Shown in pieces: positions 9,662 to 15,615 of a DNA stretch of 22,576 nucleotides. The position numbers and the translations under genes are program-made. The stretch spans positions 1 through 22,576 of the forward strand of contig JAEYVE010000268.1 in assembly GCA_023432025.1 (NCBI GenBank), in the 5' to 3' direction. A model generated the notes under the pieces. It worked only from the letters and a program-made list of their open reading frames with translations, did not search any database and was not told the DNA's origin. The stretch is from Pseudomonadota bacterium. GTDB taxonomy: Bacteria > Myxococcota_A > Polyangia > Polyangiales > Polyangiaceae. The first letter of the stretch is position 1, and every line of letters begins with the position of its first letter.

Positions 9662-10582
9662 TCAGCTCCCCAGCTTCTGGATGAAGGCGTTGGCCTGAGC
9701 GCACTGCTCCTTGAACTTCTTCGAAGCTTCACCCTTGCAGGCGCGCTTTTCGAAGCTCTCGAGCAAACGCTTGGCCTTCTCCTTTTGAGGAGGATCCATG
9801 CTGGCGTAAGTGCTGCCCAGGTGGAACTTGGCCTCCGGATGCGCCTCGCCGCCAATCTCGTAGGCGCGCTCGACCGCAGCAAGCATCGCAGGCTTGTCCT
9901 GCCGGAACTGCGCCACGTTGAAGGTGAGGAGGTACATGTTGTAGACGTGGTCCCGATTGTCCTCGTCCGGGGTCACGAGCTTCGTGCCCTGCTCGAGCAC
10001 GGCCTGAGCCTCCTTGTAGAACTTCATGGCCTGATAGAGCTCGGCCAGCGTCACGTAGAAGTACGGAACGCGCGGGTCGTGCTCGATCGCCTGCGAGAAG
10101 TTCTGGAGAGCGTCCTGCTCCTTGTCCGTGGCCCAGTTGGCTTCACCGAGGAGCTGGTAGCACCAAGCCCGATTCGGGTCCTTCTCGATGCACTTCTTGA
10201 GCGGCTCCTTGGCGTCTTCCCACTTGTCCTTGTTTCCGGCCTCCGCCAGCTTGGTGAGCGCCATACCGCGCTTCTCCCAGTAGTTGGCGAACTCGGGGGC
10301 TACTTGGACGGCCTGCGCCAGAGCGCCCGCCATCTTGTCCCAATCTTCCTTCTTCTCGTAAGCCTTCGCGAGCTTCCAGATGATGAGATGATTGGTGGGA
10401 TCGAGCTGGATGCCCTGCTCGTACTTCTGAATGGCGCCTTCCACGTTCACGCCGACCGCCCTGTCACCCTCGTTGGCGAGGTTGACGGCTTCGATGTGAT
10501 TGCGGCTACAGGCCGTGGAGGCCAGACCCAGCACAACACCCGTGGCGAGTGCGGCGCGCTTGATGCTCGTCGTCAGCTTCAT
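9662..10582 (-). CDS. TPR outer-membrane lipoprotein encoded between gltG-like and gltI-like genes
   Basis: This is a 306-residue protein starting at ATG 10582, preceded by AAGGAG seven bases upstream, the best SD in the window; the frame stays open further upstream, but without a signal sequence. Residues 1-25 are a lipoprotein signal (basic start, hydrophobic core, lipobox-like STAC with Cys25). Ser at +2 rather than Asp suggests outer-membrane sorting by the E. coli rule. TPR-like hairpins cover about 44-80, 81-115, 122-170 and 171-205, with helical repeats to about 275. Cys131/Cys141 and Cys282/Cys294 are two close pairs that could form disulfides in the periplasm. The gene is bracketed by strong terminators, so it looks like its own transcription unit. 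Its likely role is a protein-binding adaptor on the periplasmic face of the outer membrane. I cannot assign it to a named Glt or Nfs protein; the link to motility comes from position only. Confidence 0.85.
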   Translation of the reverse strand: MKLTTSIKRAALATGVVLGLASTACSRNHIEAVNLANEGDRAVGVNVEGAIQKYEQGIQLDPTNHLIIWKLAKAYEKKEDWDKMAGALAQAVQVAPEFANYWEKRGMALTKLAEAGNKDKWEDAKEPLKKCIEKDPNRAWCYQLLGEANWATDKEQDALQNFSQAIEHDPRVPYFYVTLAELYQAMKFYKEAQAVLEQGTKLVTPDEDNRDHVYNMYLLTFNVAQFRQDKPAMLAAVERAYEIGGEAHPEAKFHLGSTYASMDPPQKEKAKRLLESFEKRACKGEASKKFKEQCAQANAFIQKLGS

Positions 10583-10630
10583 TACCCGACTCCTTGCGCG
10601 CTCGGCTCTTCGACAACGCCAGGCGCCCGA

Positions 10631-10648
10631 AAGAACTCCAGAGTTCTT
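10631..10648. promoter_or_regulatory. Perfect 18-bp palindrome, possible operator or leader hairpin
   Basis: AAGAACTC (10631-10638) and GAGTTCTT (10641-10648) are perfect 8-bp inverted arms around CA, about 50 bases before the lipoprotein ATG. Length, symmetry and tight spacing fit a site for a dimeric repressor. If transcription starts near 10722 it would lie in the leader and could instead form a hairpin. No matching regulator is encoded in the window. Confidence 0.4.
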
Positions 10649-10728
10649 GATGATGAGGGAGGCCGAAAGACCGGCCATTTCGTTGGTTTGTGGCGTCTGC
10701 CGTAGGGCTTCGCGCAGAGTTGGCGCAG

Positions 10729-10758
10729 AGCATAGGCGGACGCCGCGTGCGAAGTAAA
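10729..10758 (-). promoter_or_regulatory. Possible sigma-70-type promoter for the TPR lipoprotein gene
   Basis: Minus strand: TTTACT (10758-10753) and TATGCT (10734-10729) are separated by 18 bases; each matches four of six consensus bases. This would give a leader of about 140 bases. It is a weak match in GC-rich DNA, but some promoter is needed because a strong terminator lies upstream at 11135-11165. Confidence 0.28.
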
Positions 10759-10824
10759 GGCACATCGAAACCCCCGGTGCTACCAAAATCAGCATGAAAT
10801 GTAGGACTTTGGCTCCTCCTCCTG

Positions 10825-10842
10825 GAGTGAAGAGATTCACTC
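10825..10842. repeat. Inverted repeat GAGTGAA-GAGA-TTCACTC
   Basis: Perfect 7-bp arms (10825-10831 and 10836-10842) around a 4-base loop, about 70 bases upstream of the candidate -35 element of the lipoprotein gene. It could be an activator or repressor site. Nothing else in the window repeats it. Confidence 0.35.
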
Positions 10843-11134
10843 TGACGGGTGGGATGAGCGCGCCCGCGTTTCACGGGACCCGTCCACCAATGTGTGTCGG
10901 CCTTGTGGCTCACGCGGCGCGCGCCAACTCGCCTTGACCATCGCGTCAGCACTCGTCCAAGCGGAGCCGCATCAACTCGCCCCCCGGCAGCAAAGCACGA
11001 GCGCATCTTCACGACGCCTCAACGACCTCCTCCTCGCGCCCAGCATGCTGACTCATGCCCCACCTTGAACCTCTGCCCGGACGCGGAGGCGCCGCGAAGA
11101 TGCCGGACACACGAGCGCCATCGCCGCACAAACG

Positions 11135-11165
11135 ACGAATGCCGCCCCGATGGGGCGGCATTCGT
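11135..11165 (-). terminator. Strong intrinsic terminator after the FHA/TonB gene
   Basis: Perfect 14-bp arms (11135-11148 and 11152-11165, core GCCGCCCC/GGGGCGGC) around a 3-base loop, starting 23 bases after the stop of the FHA/TonB gene. On the minus strand it is followed by the moderately T-rich CGTTTGTG. It marks the end of the gltC-gltG-like unit. Confidence 0.75.
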
Positions 11166-11188
11166 TCGACACGGGATCGTGAACCGAA

Positions 11189-13243
11189 TCAGCCGGGGCT
11201 GAACATGATGGGGTACGTCACCGAGACGATACCGCCTTCGGGCTGCGGGAAGCTCAGGCCGTAGAAGGCCGAGATCACGCAGCTGACGACCGCTCCATCC
11301 GGAAGATCCGAGCCGCCGTTACCCACGTTGGACACCGCGCCGTCGCGACCAATCACGAAACGCACGCCGACGCGCCCTTCGAGATTCGGGTTACGAGACA
11401 GACCCTGCTCGTAGCACATGCGGAAGCGACCGAAGTTCTGGCGCACGATACGCTGAATGACTTCCGGCGGAAGGCGACCATTCACGCTGGTGGCACCCAT
11501 ACGCACCTTCGGTGCGCGCGTCGCGTGCGAGCCGCCGAGGCGACCGTGACCAGCGCCGAAACCCTGTCCGGTTCCGGTACCCGCGCCGTGACCCAGCGTA
11601 CCGATGTTGCCAAGGCCGATACCTTCGCCGCGACCGCCGCCGCCTTCACCGATGCCCGAGAGGCCAAGACCGCCAGCGCCGAAGGCGTCGCCGATTTCGT
11701 CACCCCACATGTTGCCGCGTGCGCTGACGTCATCGCTACCGAGCGACGTATCGCGCCCCCACGGCGCCGTCGGAGCGTTCGGATCACCCGACGCGCCGGC
11801 GTTCAAGAGGCCGATCATGCCGAAGTCCCGCGCCTCACGGAGAGCCGCCTCACGCGCGAGATGCGGATCTGGATTGTCCTTCGGGCCCTGGACCGCGTAG
11901 CGCTTGTTTGTCGCCTTGCTGGTCTCCTTACCCATCGAGCCTTCTTCGCCCTTGGCTCGGCTGCCCGTTCCGCCTTCCTTGTTGTCAGCCTGCTCGCTGA
12001 CGACTTCCTCGGTCTTTTCTTCCTGCTCGCGCTCGGCAGCCGCGTTCAGGAACTGCTGGATGAGCAGCAGGCGCTCCTTGTCCATGTCGCCTTCGTCCGT
12101 GAGCCCCATGGGCGGCACGAAGTAGGCCATGGCGGCGATGATGCCACCGAAGGACAAGAACGAAAGACCGAAGTACATGGCGACGGTCCAGTCCATGCCG
12201 GCCGCAAGACCCTTCTTGACGGGCTTGCCAGCATTGACCGCTGCCACCTGGAAGACGAAGCCGTTCAGCTCGATCTTCGCGCGCGAGCCGTTGGGAAGGT
12301 TGATCTGCTGCGCGCCGCTGAGCTCCGAGCAGGGCTGCGCAATACCGCGCGCCTGGTCCAGCGACATGCGCGGCTGGCCCGCAATTTCGATGTGACCCCG
12401 CGCTCCGGGCGGAATCACCACCGCGACGGACGCACGGTCTCCAACGACCACCGGCATACGCGTCGTGCCGAGCTTTTCGCTGGGGATGAAGAAGTCACAG
12501 GAGAAGTTTTTTCCTTCTTCCTCGCCGACGTAGAAGTTACGCGGAGGCGAGAGGTGCGAAACGTGGAGCACGTTCGTGTCCCACAGCACCATCACCTCGA
12601 CGGCCTGCACATGCGCCAGCTCGACCTCGTCCGCCGAGACGTCGGGGCCGCTCTTCACCAGCGTGTACGTGTACGAGCCGGGCGGCGCGTCGTCCGCGAC
12701 ATGGCCGTGGTGACCGTGGTGACCGTGGTGCGTCGCCGCATGCTGCGCTGCAAACGGATTGGCGGCCTGCCCAGCGAACTGCTGCCCAGCGAACTGCTGC
12801 CCGCCGAACTGCTGAGCTGCCGCGGCAAACGGATTGCTACCGAACGCACCCGCGCCAGCCGCAAACGGGTTCGACGAAACAGCCGGGATGGCGGCCGCCG
12901 CTGCGAACGCGGCCGCGGGCTGCGCCTCCACGCCGACCGCATCCGAGCGCTCGAGCACGATGATCGTCGCGCCCACCTGGATTTGGTCCCCGACGTGCAG
13001 CTTGCACTTGTTCACGCTCGCACCGTTCACCTGAGTTCCCGGCTCATTGCCGAGATCAATCAACGTGATTTCGTCGGGTCCAGCGACCTCGATGACCGCG
13101 TGCATGCGCGACGCCAGCTCGTCATCGACCCGGAGGTGACTCTTCGGATCCTTGCCGACCTTGACGATGTCCTGGGTCACCGTCTCGCGACGAACGAGAC
13201 TGTCACCTTGATAGAGCGCGAATGTGAGAACCGCTTTTGCCAT
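11189..13243 (-). CDS. gltG: FHA domain - TM - TonB-like coupling protein, GltG/PglI-like
   Basis: 684 residues from ATG 13243 (GAGG about ten bases upstream). An FHA domain spans about 27-97 with Gly30, the Ser45-Arg46-x-His48 motif and Asn73-Gly74, so it should bind phosphothreonine peptides in the cytoplasm. A low-complexity stretch at 104-165 (NPFAA and QQFAG repeats) and a His-rich tract at 171-181 follow. A beta-rich domain covers about 190-335, one TM helix 351-376, a charged helix 385-420 and a Gly-rich spacer 515-570. The C-terminal 585-684 domain is the AgmX/PglI-type TonB-like tail (VNGRLPPEVIQRIVRQNF, then FRMCYE, GRVGVRFVIGRDG, PEGGIVSV). FHA-TM-TonB is the known layout of M. xanthus GltG (PglI), which links the inner-membrane motor to periplasmic partners. 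NfsG is the main alternative. It ends at a strong terminator. Confidence 0.85.
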   Translation of the reverse strand: MAKAVLTFALYQGDSLVRRETVTQDIVKVGKDPKSHLRVDDELASRMHAVIEVAGPDEITLIDLGNEPGTQVNGASVNKCKLHVGDQIQVGATIIVLERSDAVGVEAQPAAAFAAAAAIPAVSSNPFAAGAGAFGSNPFAAAAQQFGGQQFAGQQFAGQAANPFAAQHAATHHGHHGHHGHVADDAPPGSYTYTLVKSGPDVSADEVELAHVQAVEVMVLWDTNVLHVSHLSPPRNFYVGEEEGKNFSCDFFIPSEKLGTTRMPVVVGDRASVAVVIPPGARGHIEIAGQPRMSLDQARGIAQPCSELSGAQQINLPNGSRAKIELNGFVFQVAAVNAGKPVKKGLAAGMDWTVAMYFGLSFLSFGGIIAAMAYFVPPMGLTDEGDMDKERLLLIQQFLNAAAEREQEEKTEEVVSEQADNKEGGTGSRAKGEEGSMGKETSKATNKRYAVQGPKDNPDPHLAREAALREARDFGMIGLLNAGASGDPNAPTAPWGRDTSLGSDDVSARGNMWGDEIGDAFGAGGLGLSGIGEGGGGRGEGIGLGNIGTLGHGAGTGTGQGFGAGHGRLGGSHATRAPKVRMGATSVNGRLPPEVIQRIVRQNFGRFRMCYEQGLSRNPNLEGRVGVRFVIGRDGAVSNVGNGGSDLPDGAVVSCVISAFYGLSFPQPEGGIVSVTYPIMFSPG
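12703..12729 (-). repeat. 9-bp tandem repeat encoding HHG units
   Basis: Three units of GACCGTGGT type (first one GGCCGTGGT) at 12703-12711, 12712-12720 and 12721-12729. On the coding strand they give His-His-Gly triplets of the FHA/TonB protein (residues about 172-180). Confidence 0.75.
12769..12813 (-). repeat. 15-bp tandem repeat encoding Gln-rich QQFAG units
   Basis: Three consecutive 15-bp units (GCCCAGCGAACTGCT twice, then GCCCGCCGAACTGCT) within the FHA/TonB gene, encoding QQFAG/QQFGG repeats near residues 144-158. The 15-bp unit keeps the frame, so copy number could vary between strains without breaking the gene. Confidence 0.75.
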
Positions 13244-13349
13244 TTCTGAGATACCTCACGCACTTTCGCGGCGCTCGTGATGCGCTCTGCGAAGAGTGGC
13301 GAAAAAAGTCACACCATCGGAGGCTGGGTGGGTCTTCCAGACGTCGTGA

Positions 13350-13622
13350 TTAGAAGTTCTCCACCGACTTCAGCATTTCCGGCACGAACGACGTGCGCGG
13401 CCGAATCAGTGTGGTGCGCTGCGCGTTCGCACGAACGCGAATGGTGGAATCGTTGGGACCGAAGCCACCGGCACTGAGCGGATCGTCCGAGAACTCGTAG
13501 CCGTAGCCATCACCACCGCCGCCCGACTCTTTGATGTCCTGCGCAAAGGCAGAAGGCGCGAGCGCCACGACGGCAAACCCAGCCAGAACGCCCATCACAC
13601 TCAACTTCACCGAACGCTTCAT
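13350..13622 (-). CDS. gltF: Small exported Gly/Tyr-rich protein, GltF-like
   Basis: 90 residues from ATG 13622, with SD GAGG six to eight bases upstream (GCGAGGCTAAA). The frame stays open further upstream, but the promoter and the signal peptide point to this start. Residues 1-28 are a Sec signal ending AFA before Gln28. The mature protein is only about 60 residues: a Gly-rich patch 33-42 (GGGGDGYGYEF), an acidic patch, then a conserved-looking basic and hydrophobic end (TLIRPRTSFVPEMLKSVENF at 71-90). There is no Cys and no TM helix in the mature part, so it should be periplasmic or surface-bound. It lies between the gltE-like and gltG-like genes, where M. xanthus has gltF; the name rests mainly on position and size. 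It has its own promoter-like sequence. Confidence 0.62.
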   Translation of the reverse strand: MKRSVKLSVMGVLAGFAVVALAPSAFAQDIKESGGGGDGYGYEFSDDPLSAGGFGPNDSTIRVRANAQRTTLIRPRTSFVPEMLKSVENF

Positions 13623-13660
13623 TTTAGCCTCGCTAAAACTTTCTGTGGATTTACAGCACC

Positions 13661-13690
13661 AGTGTACCTGGATTTGGAAGCCGTCGTCAA
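13661..13690 (-). promoter_or_regulatory. Sigma-70-type promoter upstream of the gltF-like gene
   Basis: Minus strand: TTGACG (13690-13685, 5 of 6) and TACACT (13666-13661, 4 of 6), spaced 18 bases. Transcription would start near 13654, giving a leader of about 30 bases before ATG 13622. With the hairpin after the gltE-like gene it suggests that gltF-gltG can be expressed separately. The rest of the 320-base gap (13623-13942) holds no credible gene. Confidence 0.5.
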
Positions 13691-13904
13691 CGACGCATTC
13701 CTGGGAAAACCTGATCTCGCTTGCTGCCTCAGCACCTGACGCTTGAGCCCCGCGAGAGCGAAGCGTTGAGACCGAACAAGCCAGAGCCAACTCACTGACA
13801 CCACATCACGGGGAAGGTTCCGCGGCTTCCCCAAAATCGAACGTGCGCCGAGCAACCACTGTCGCCCGACGCCGCTCGATGTCTGTCGCGTCTTCCTCGT
13901 ACGT

Positions 13905-13934
13905 CGAGGGGCGTGCGTTGCCGCTCGCCCCTCG
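13905..13934 (-). terminator. Hairpin just after the gltE-like gene, terminator-like without a T tract
   Basis: CGAGGGGCG (13905-13913) and CGCCCCTCG (13926-13934) form a perfect 9-bp GC-rich stem with a 12-base loop, 8 bases after the TGA of the gltE-like gene. No run of T follows on the minus strand, so it may slow or protect rather than fully terminate the transcript. Confidence 0.42.
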
Positions 13935-13942
13935 AACCTCCG

Positions 13943-15541
13943 TCACTTACTCGGAGCAGCCGGTGCTGCGCCCGCTGCCGGGGCCGCTCCCGCTGCCGGG
14001 GCCGCTCCCGCTGCCGGTGCTGCTCCGGCTGCAGGAGCCGATGCGGCGTTCGCTTCGGCCTTCTTGGCTGCCGCGTCCGCCTCCGCCTGCTGCTTCGCCG
14101 CCTCGGCCTCCGCCTTCTTGGCTGCTTCAGCGTCCGCCTTGGCCTGCGCATCCGCAGCGGCCTGGGCCTTTTCGAGCTCGCGACCTTCCTTGATGAAGAT
14201 CAGGGTGTCCTTGATGTCTTGGACACGCTCCTTGGAGCGCTTCACTGCAGCAGCGAAGGCCTCGTCGCTACCAGCCTTCGTGATGAAGGCCTCGTACTGC
14301 CCGATCGCCTTTTCGTACGCGGGGACCGGGTCCTCGCTCGTCTTGGCGCGGTACTCCTGCGACAGAATCGCTTCGTTGTAGTACGCCTCGGCGCGGTTGC
14401 CCTCGAGCTTCTTGGCCGCGTCGAGCGCCTTCTGCGCCTCTTCCACGTACTGCTTGGCGTTGGACGGATTGATCTGACCACGAATGGCCAGAGCCAAGCC
14501 GAGCTGCGCTTCGTAGGTGTCCGGTCGCAGCTTGAGCGCCTCGCGGTACGCCTTCTCCGCCTCGCCGTAACCACGGAACGACAGGTTCACTGCCGCGTAG
14601 TTCATGTGAGCTTCGAAGAACTTCGGGTCGAGCTGACGAGCCTTCGAGAAGGCCTTCACCGCACCGTTGTAGTTCTGGAGCTCTACGAGAATGAGGCCCG
14701 ACGTGTTGTGGATGGGCGCGTAGTTCGGGTTTTTCTTCTGCGCCTGCGACGCAACGAGCGCCGCAAGATCCAGCTGCTGCGAGTTGACCTGGTTCTTCTG
14801 CGAACCGGACACCTCGAGGCCACGCTTGCGCTTGCCCCGCGTCTTGCTCTTGTCCGCGGCGTTGCGCGCCTGCTCGAGGTAGTACAGCGCCAGCTGGTTG
14901 AAGGCGGGCATGAAGCTGTCGTCGATCGCCAGAGCGCGCTGCAAGTTCAGCTGCGCGCAAGACAGATCGTTCGAGCAACCCTGACCACTCGTGTCGCCGC
15001 CACGCTGCATTTGCAGAGCGGCCAAGCTCACGAGACCCTCGACGTTCTGGAACTTCGCGTCGCGAATGATTTGGTCGAGCTCGCGAATTGCGCTGTCCAC
15101 GTCGCCCGACTGCTGGAACTTGTAGAGGGCGATTTGAGCGCGCGCGCGGTGGAACTGCGAATCCGTGGCCACCGCCGCCTCGAACTGCTCCTTCGCCTTG
15201 GCGTCGTTGCCGCAGCGCTGGTAAGCGAGACCCGAGTTGTAGAGTGCCTCCGGCAGCTTGTTGCCGGCAACGGACTCCTGCTCACTCGAAGCCGCCAAGA
15301 ACTTCTTGGCGACGCGATCACAGGTGGCTTCGGACCAGCTTCCGCTTTTGTCCTGGGCCACGAAATCGTCGATGGCGACGTTGAAACCTTCGGCAGCCGC
15401 CTTGGCCACCATGTTGCCGGCGCGGTCCTTCTTGCCGCTCGCGTCGTCGGGGGAAAGCACGGCCTTACCGCCCGAGCCTCCACCACACGCCACTGCGGTA
15501 AAGACGAGGCCGAGCGCTGCGAAACGATTGAACGTATTCAT
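13943..15541 (-). CDS. gltE: TPR lipoprotein with Ala/Pro-rich tail, GltE/AglT-like
   Basis: 532 residues from ATG 15541, SD GGAG eight bases upstream. Residues 1-19 are a lipoprotein signal (FTAVAC, Cys19, then Gly-rich), so it should be lipid-anchored, probably in the outer membrane. TPR units occur at about 97-130, 205-230, 275-308, 309-342 and 384-420 (for example AYREALKLRPDTYEAQLGLA). A very basic patch sits at 233-241 (KTRGKRKRG). Residues 455-500 form a Lys/Glu/Ala coiled-coil-like helix, followed by four GAAPAA hexapeptides. Architecture and position directly after the AgmU-like gene match M. xanthus AglT/GltE, a TPR protein needed for gliding; the paralogue NfsE is the alternative. 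The stop of the preceding gene is 74 bases upstream, with a strong hairpin between. Confidence 0.72.
   Translation of the reverse strand: MNTFNRFAALGLVFTAVACGGGSGGKAVLSPDDASGKKDRAGNMVAKAAAEGFNVAIDDFVAQDKSGSWSEATCDRVAKKFLAASSEQESVAGNKLPEALYNSGLAYQRCGNDAKAKEQFEAAVATDSQFHRARAQIALYKFQQSGDVDSAIRELDQIIRDAKFQNVEGLVSLAALQMQRGGDTSGQGCSNDLSCAQLNLQRALAIDDSFMPAFNQLALYYLEQARNAADKSKTRGKRKRGLEVSGSQKNQVNSQQLDLAALVASQAQKKNPNYAPIHNTSGLILVELQNYNGAVKAFSKARQLDPKFFEAHMNYAAVNLSFRGYGEAEKAYREALKLRPDTYEAQLGLALAIRGQINPSNAKQYVEEAQKALDAAKKLEGNRAEAYYNEAILSQEYRAKTSEDPVPAYEKAIGQYEAFITKAGSDEAFAAAVKRSKERVQDIKDTLIFIKEGRELEKAQAAADAQAKADAEAAKKAEAEAAKQQAEADAAAKKAEANAASAPAAGAAPAAGAAPAAGAAPAAGAAPAAPSK
13955..14026 (-). repeat. Four 18-bp tandem repeats encoding GAAPAA hexapeptides
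   Basis: Units at 13955-13972, 13973-13990, 13991-14008 and 14009-14026; the middle two are identical (CGCTGCCGGGGCCGCTCC on the plus strand). They encode the flexible C-terminal tail of the GltE/AglT-like lipoprotein. Confidence 0.85.
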
Positions 15542-15569
15542 GATTTCATCTCCGTTCTTCGGTCAGCGT

Positions 15570-15605
15570 GAGGCCGCGAACGCCCGGTAGGGAGCTCGCG
15601 GCCTC
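15570..15605 (-). repeat. Intercistronic hairpin between gltD-like and gltE-like genes
   Basis: GAGGCCGCGA (15570-15579) and TCGCGGCCTC (15596-15605) are perfect 10-bp arms around a 16-base loop; the stem can extend by two pairs, one a wobble. It fills most of the 74-base gap and has no T tract. It could adjust the ratio of the two proteins by partial termination or mRNA processing. Confidence 0.5.
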
Positions 15606-15615
15606 GCCTCGCGGC

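Larger units (their letters stand above)
10583..11134. other. Intergenic region upstream of the TPR lipoprotein gene
   Basis: About 550 bases between the terminator after the FHA/TonB gene and the lipoprotein ATG. It holds a possible promoter, two short perfect inverted repeats (listed separately) and GC-rich DNA. Reading frames across it, including a 168-codon minus frame at 11012-10506 that overlaps the lipoprotein start, have Arg/Ser-rich compositions and no recognisable domain, so I call no gene here. Confidence 0.55.

Noticed and set aside
10506..11012. Minus-strand 168-codon frame upstream of the TPR lipoprotein
   Set aside because: It overlaps the strongly supported lipoprotein start in another frame, is Arg/Ser-rich and has no signal or domain.
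13302..13307. Run of six T (minus strand) between gltF-like and gltG-like genes as a terminator
   Set aside because: Only a 4-bp stem can be formed before it, so intrinsic termination is unlikely.
13810..13832. GGGGAAG-N9-CTTCCCC hairpin as a terminator
   Set aside because: The four T residues lie before, not after, the stem on the minus strand, and the plus strand has only A after it; it also lies over 100 bases past the gltE-like stop.
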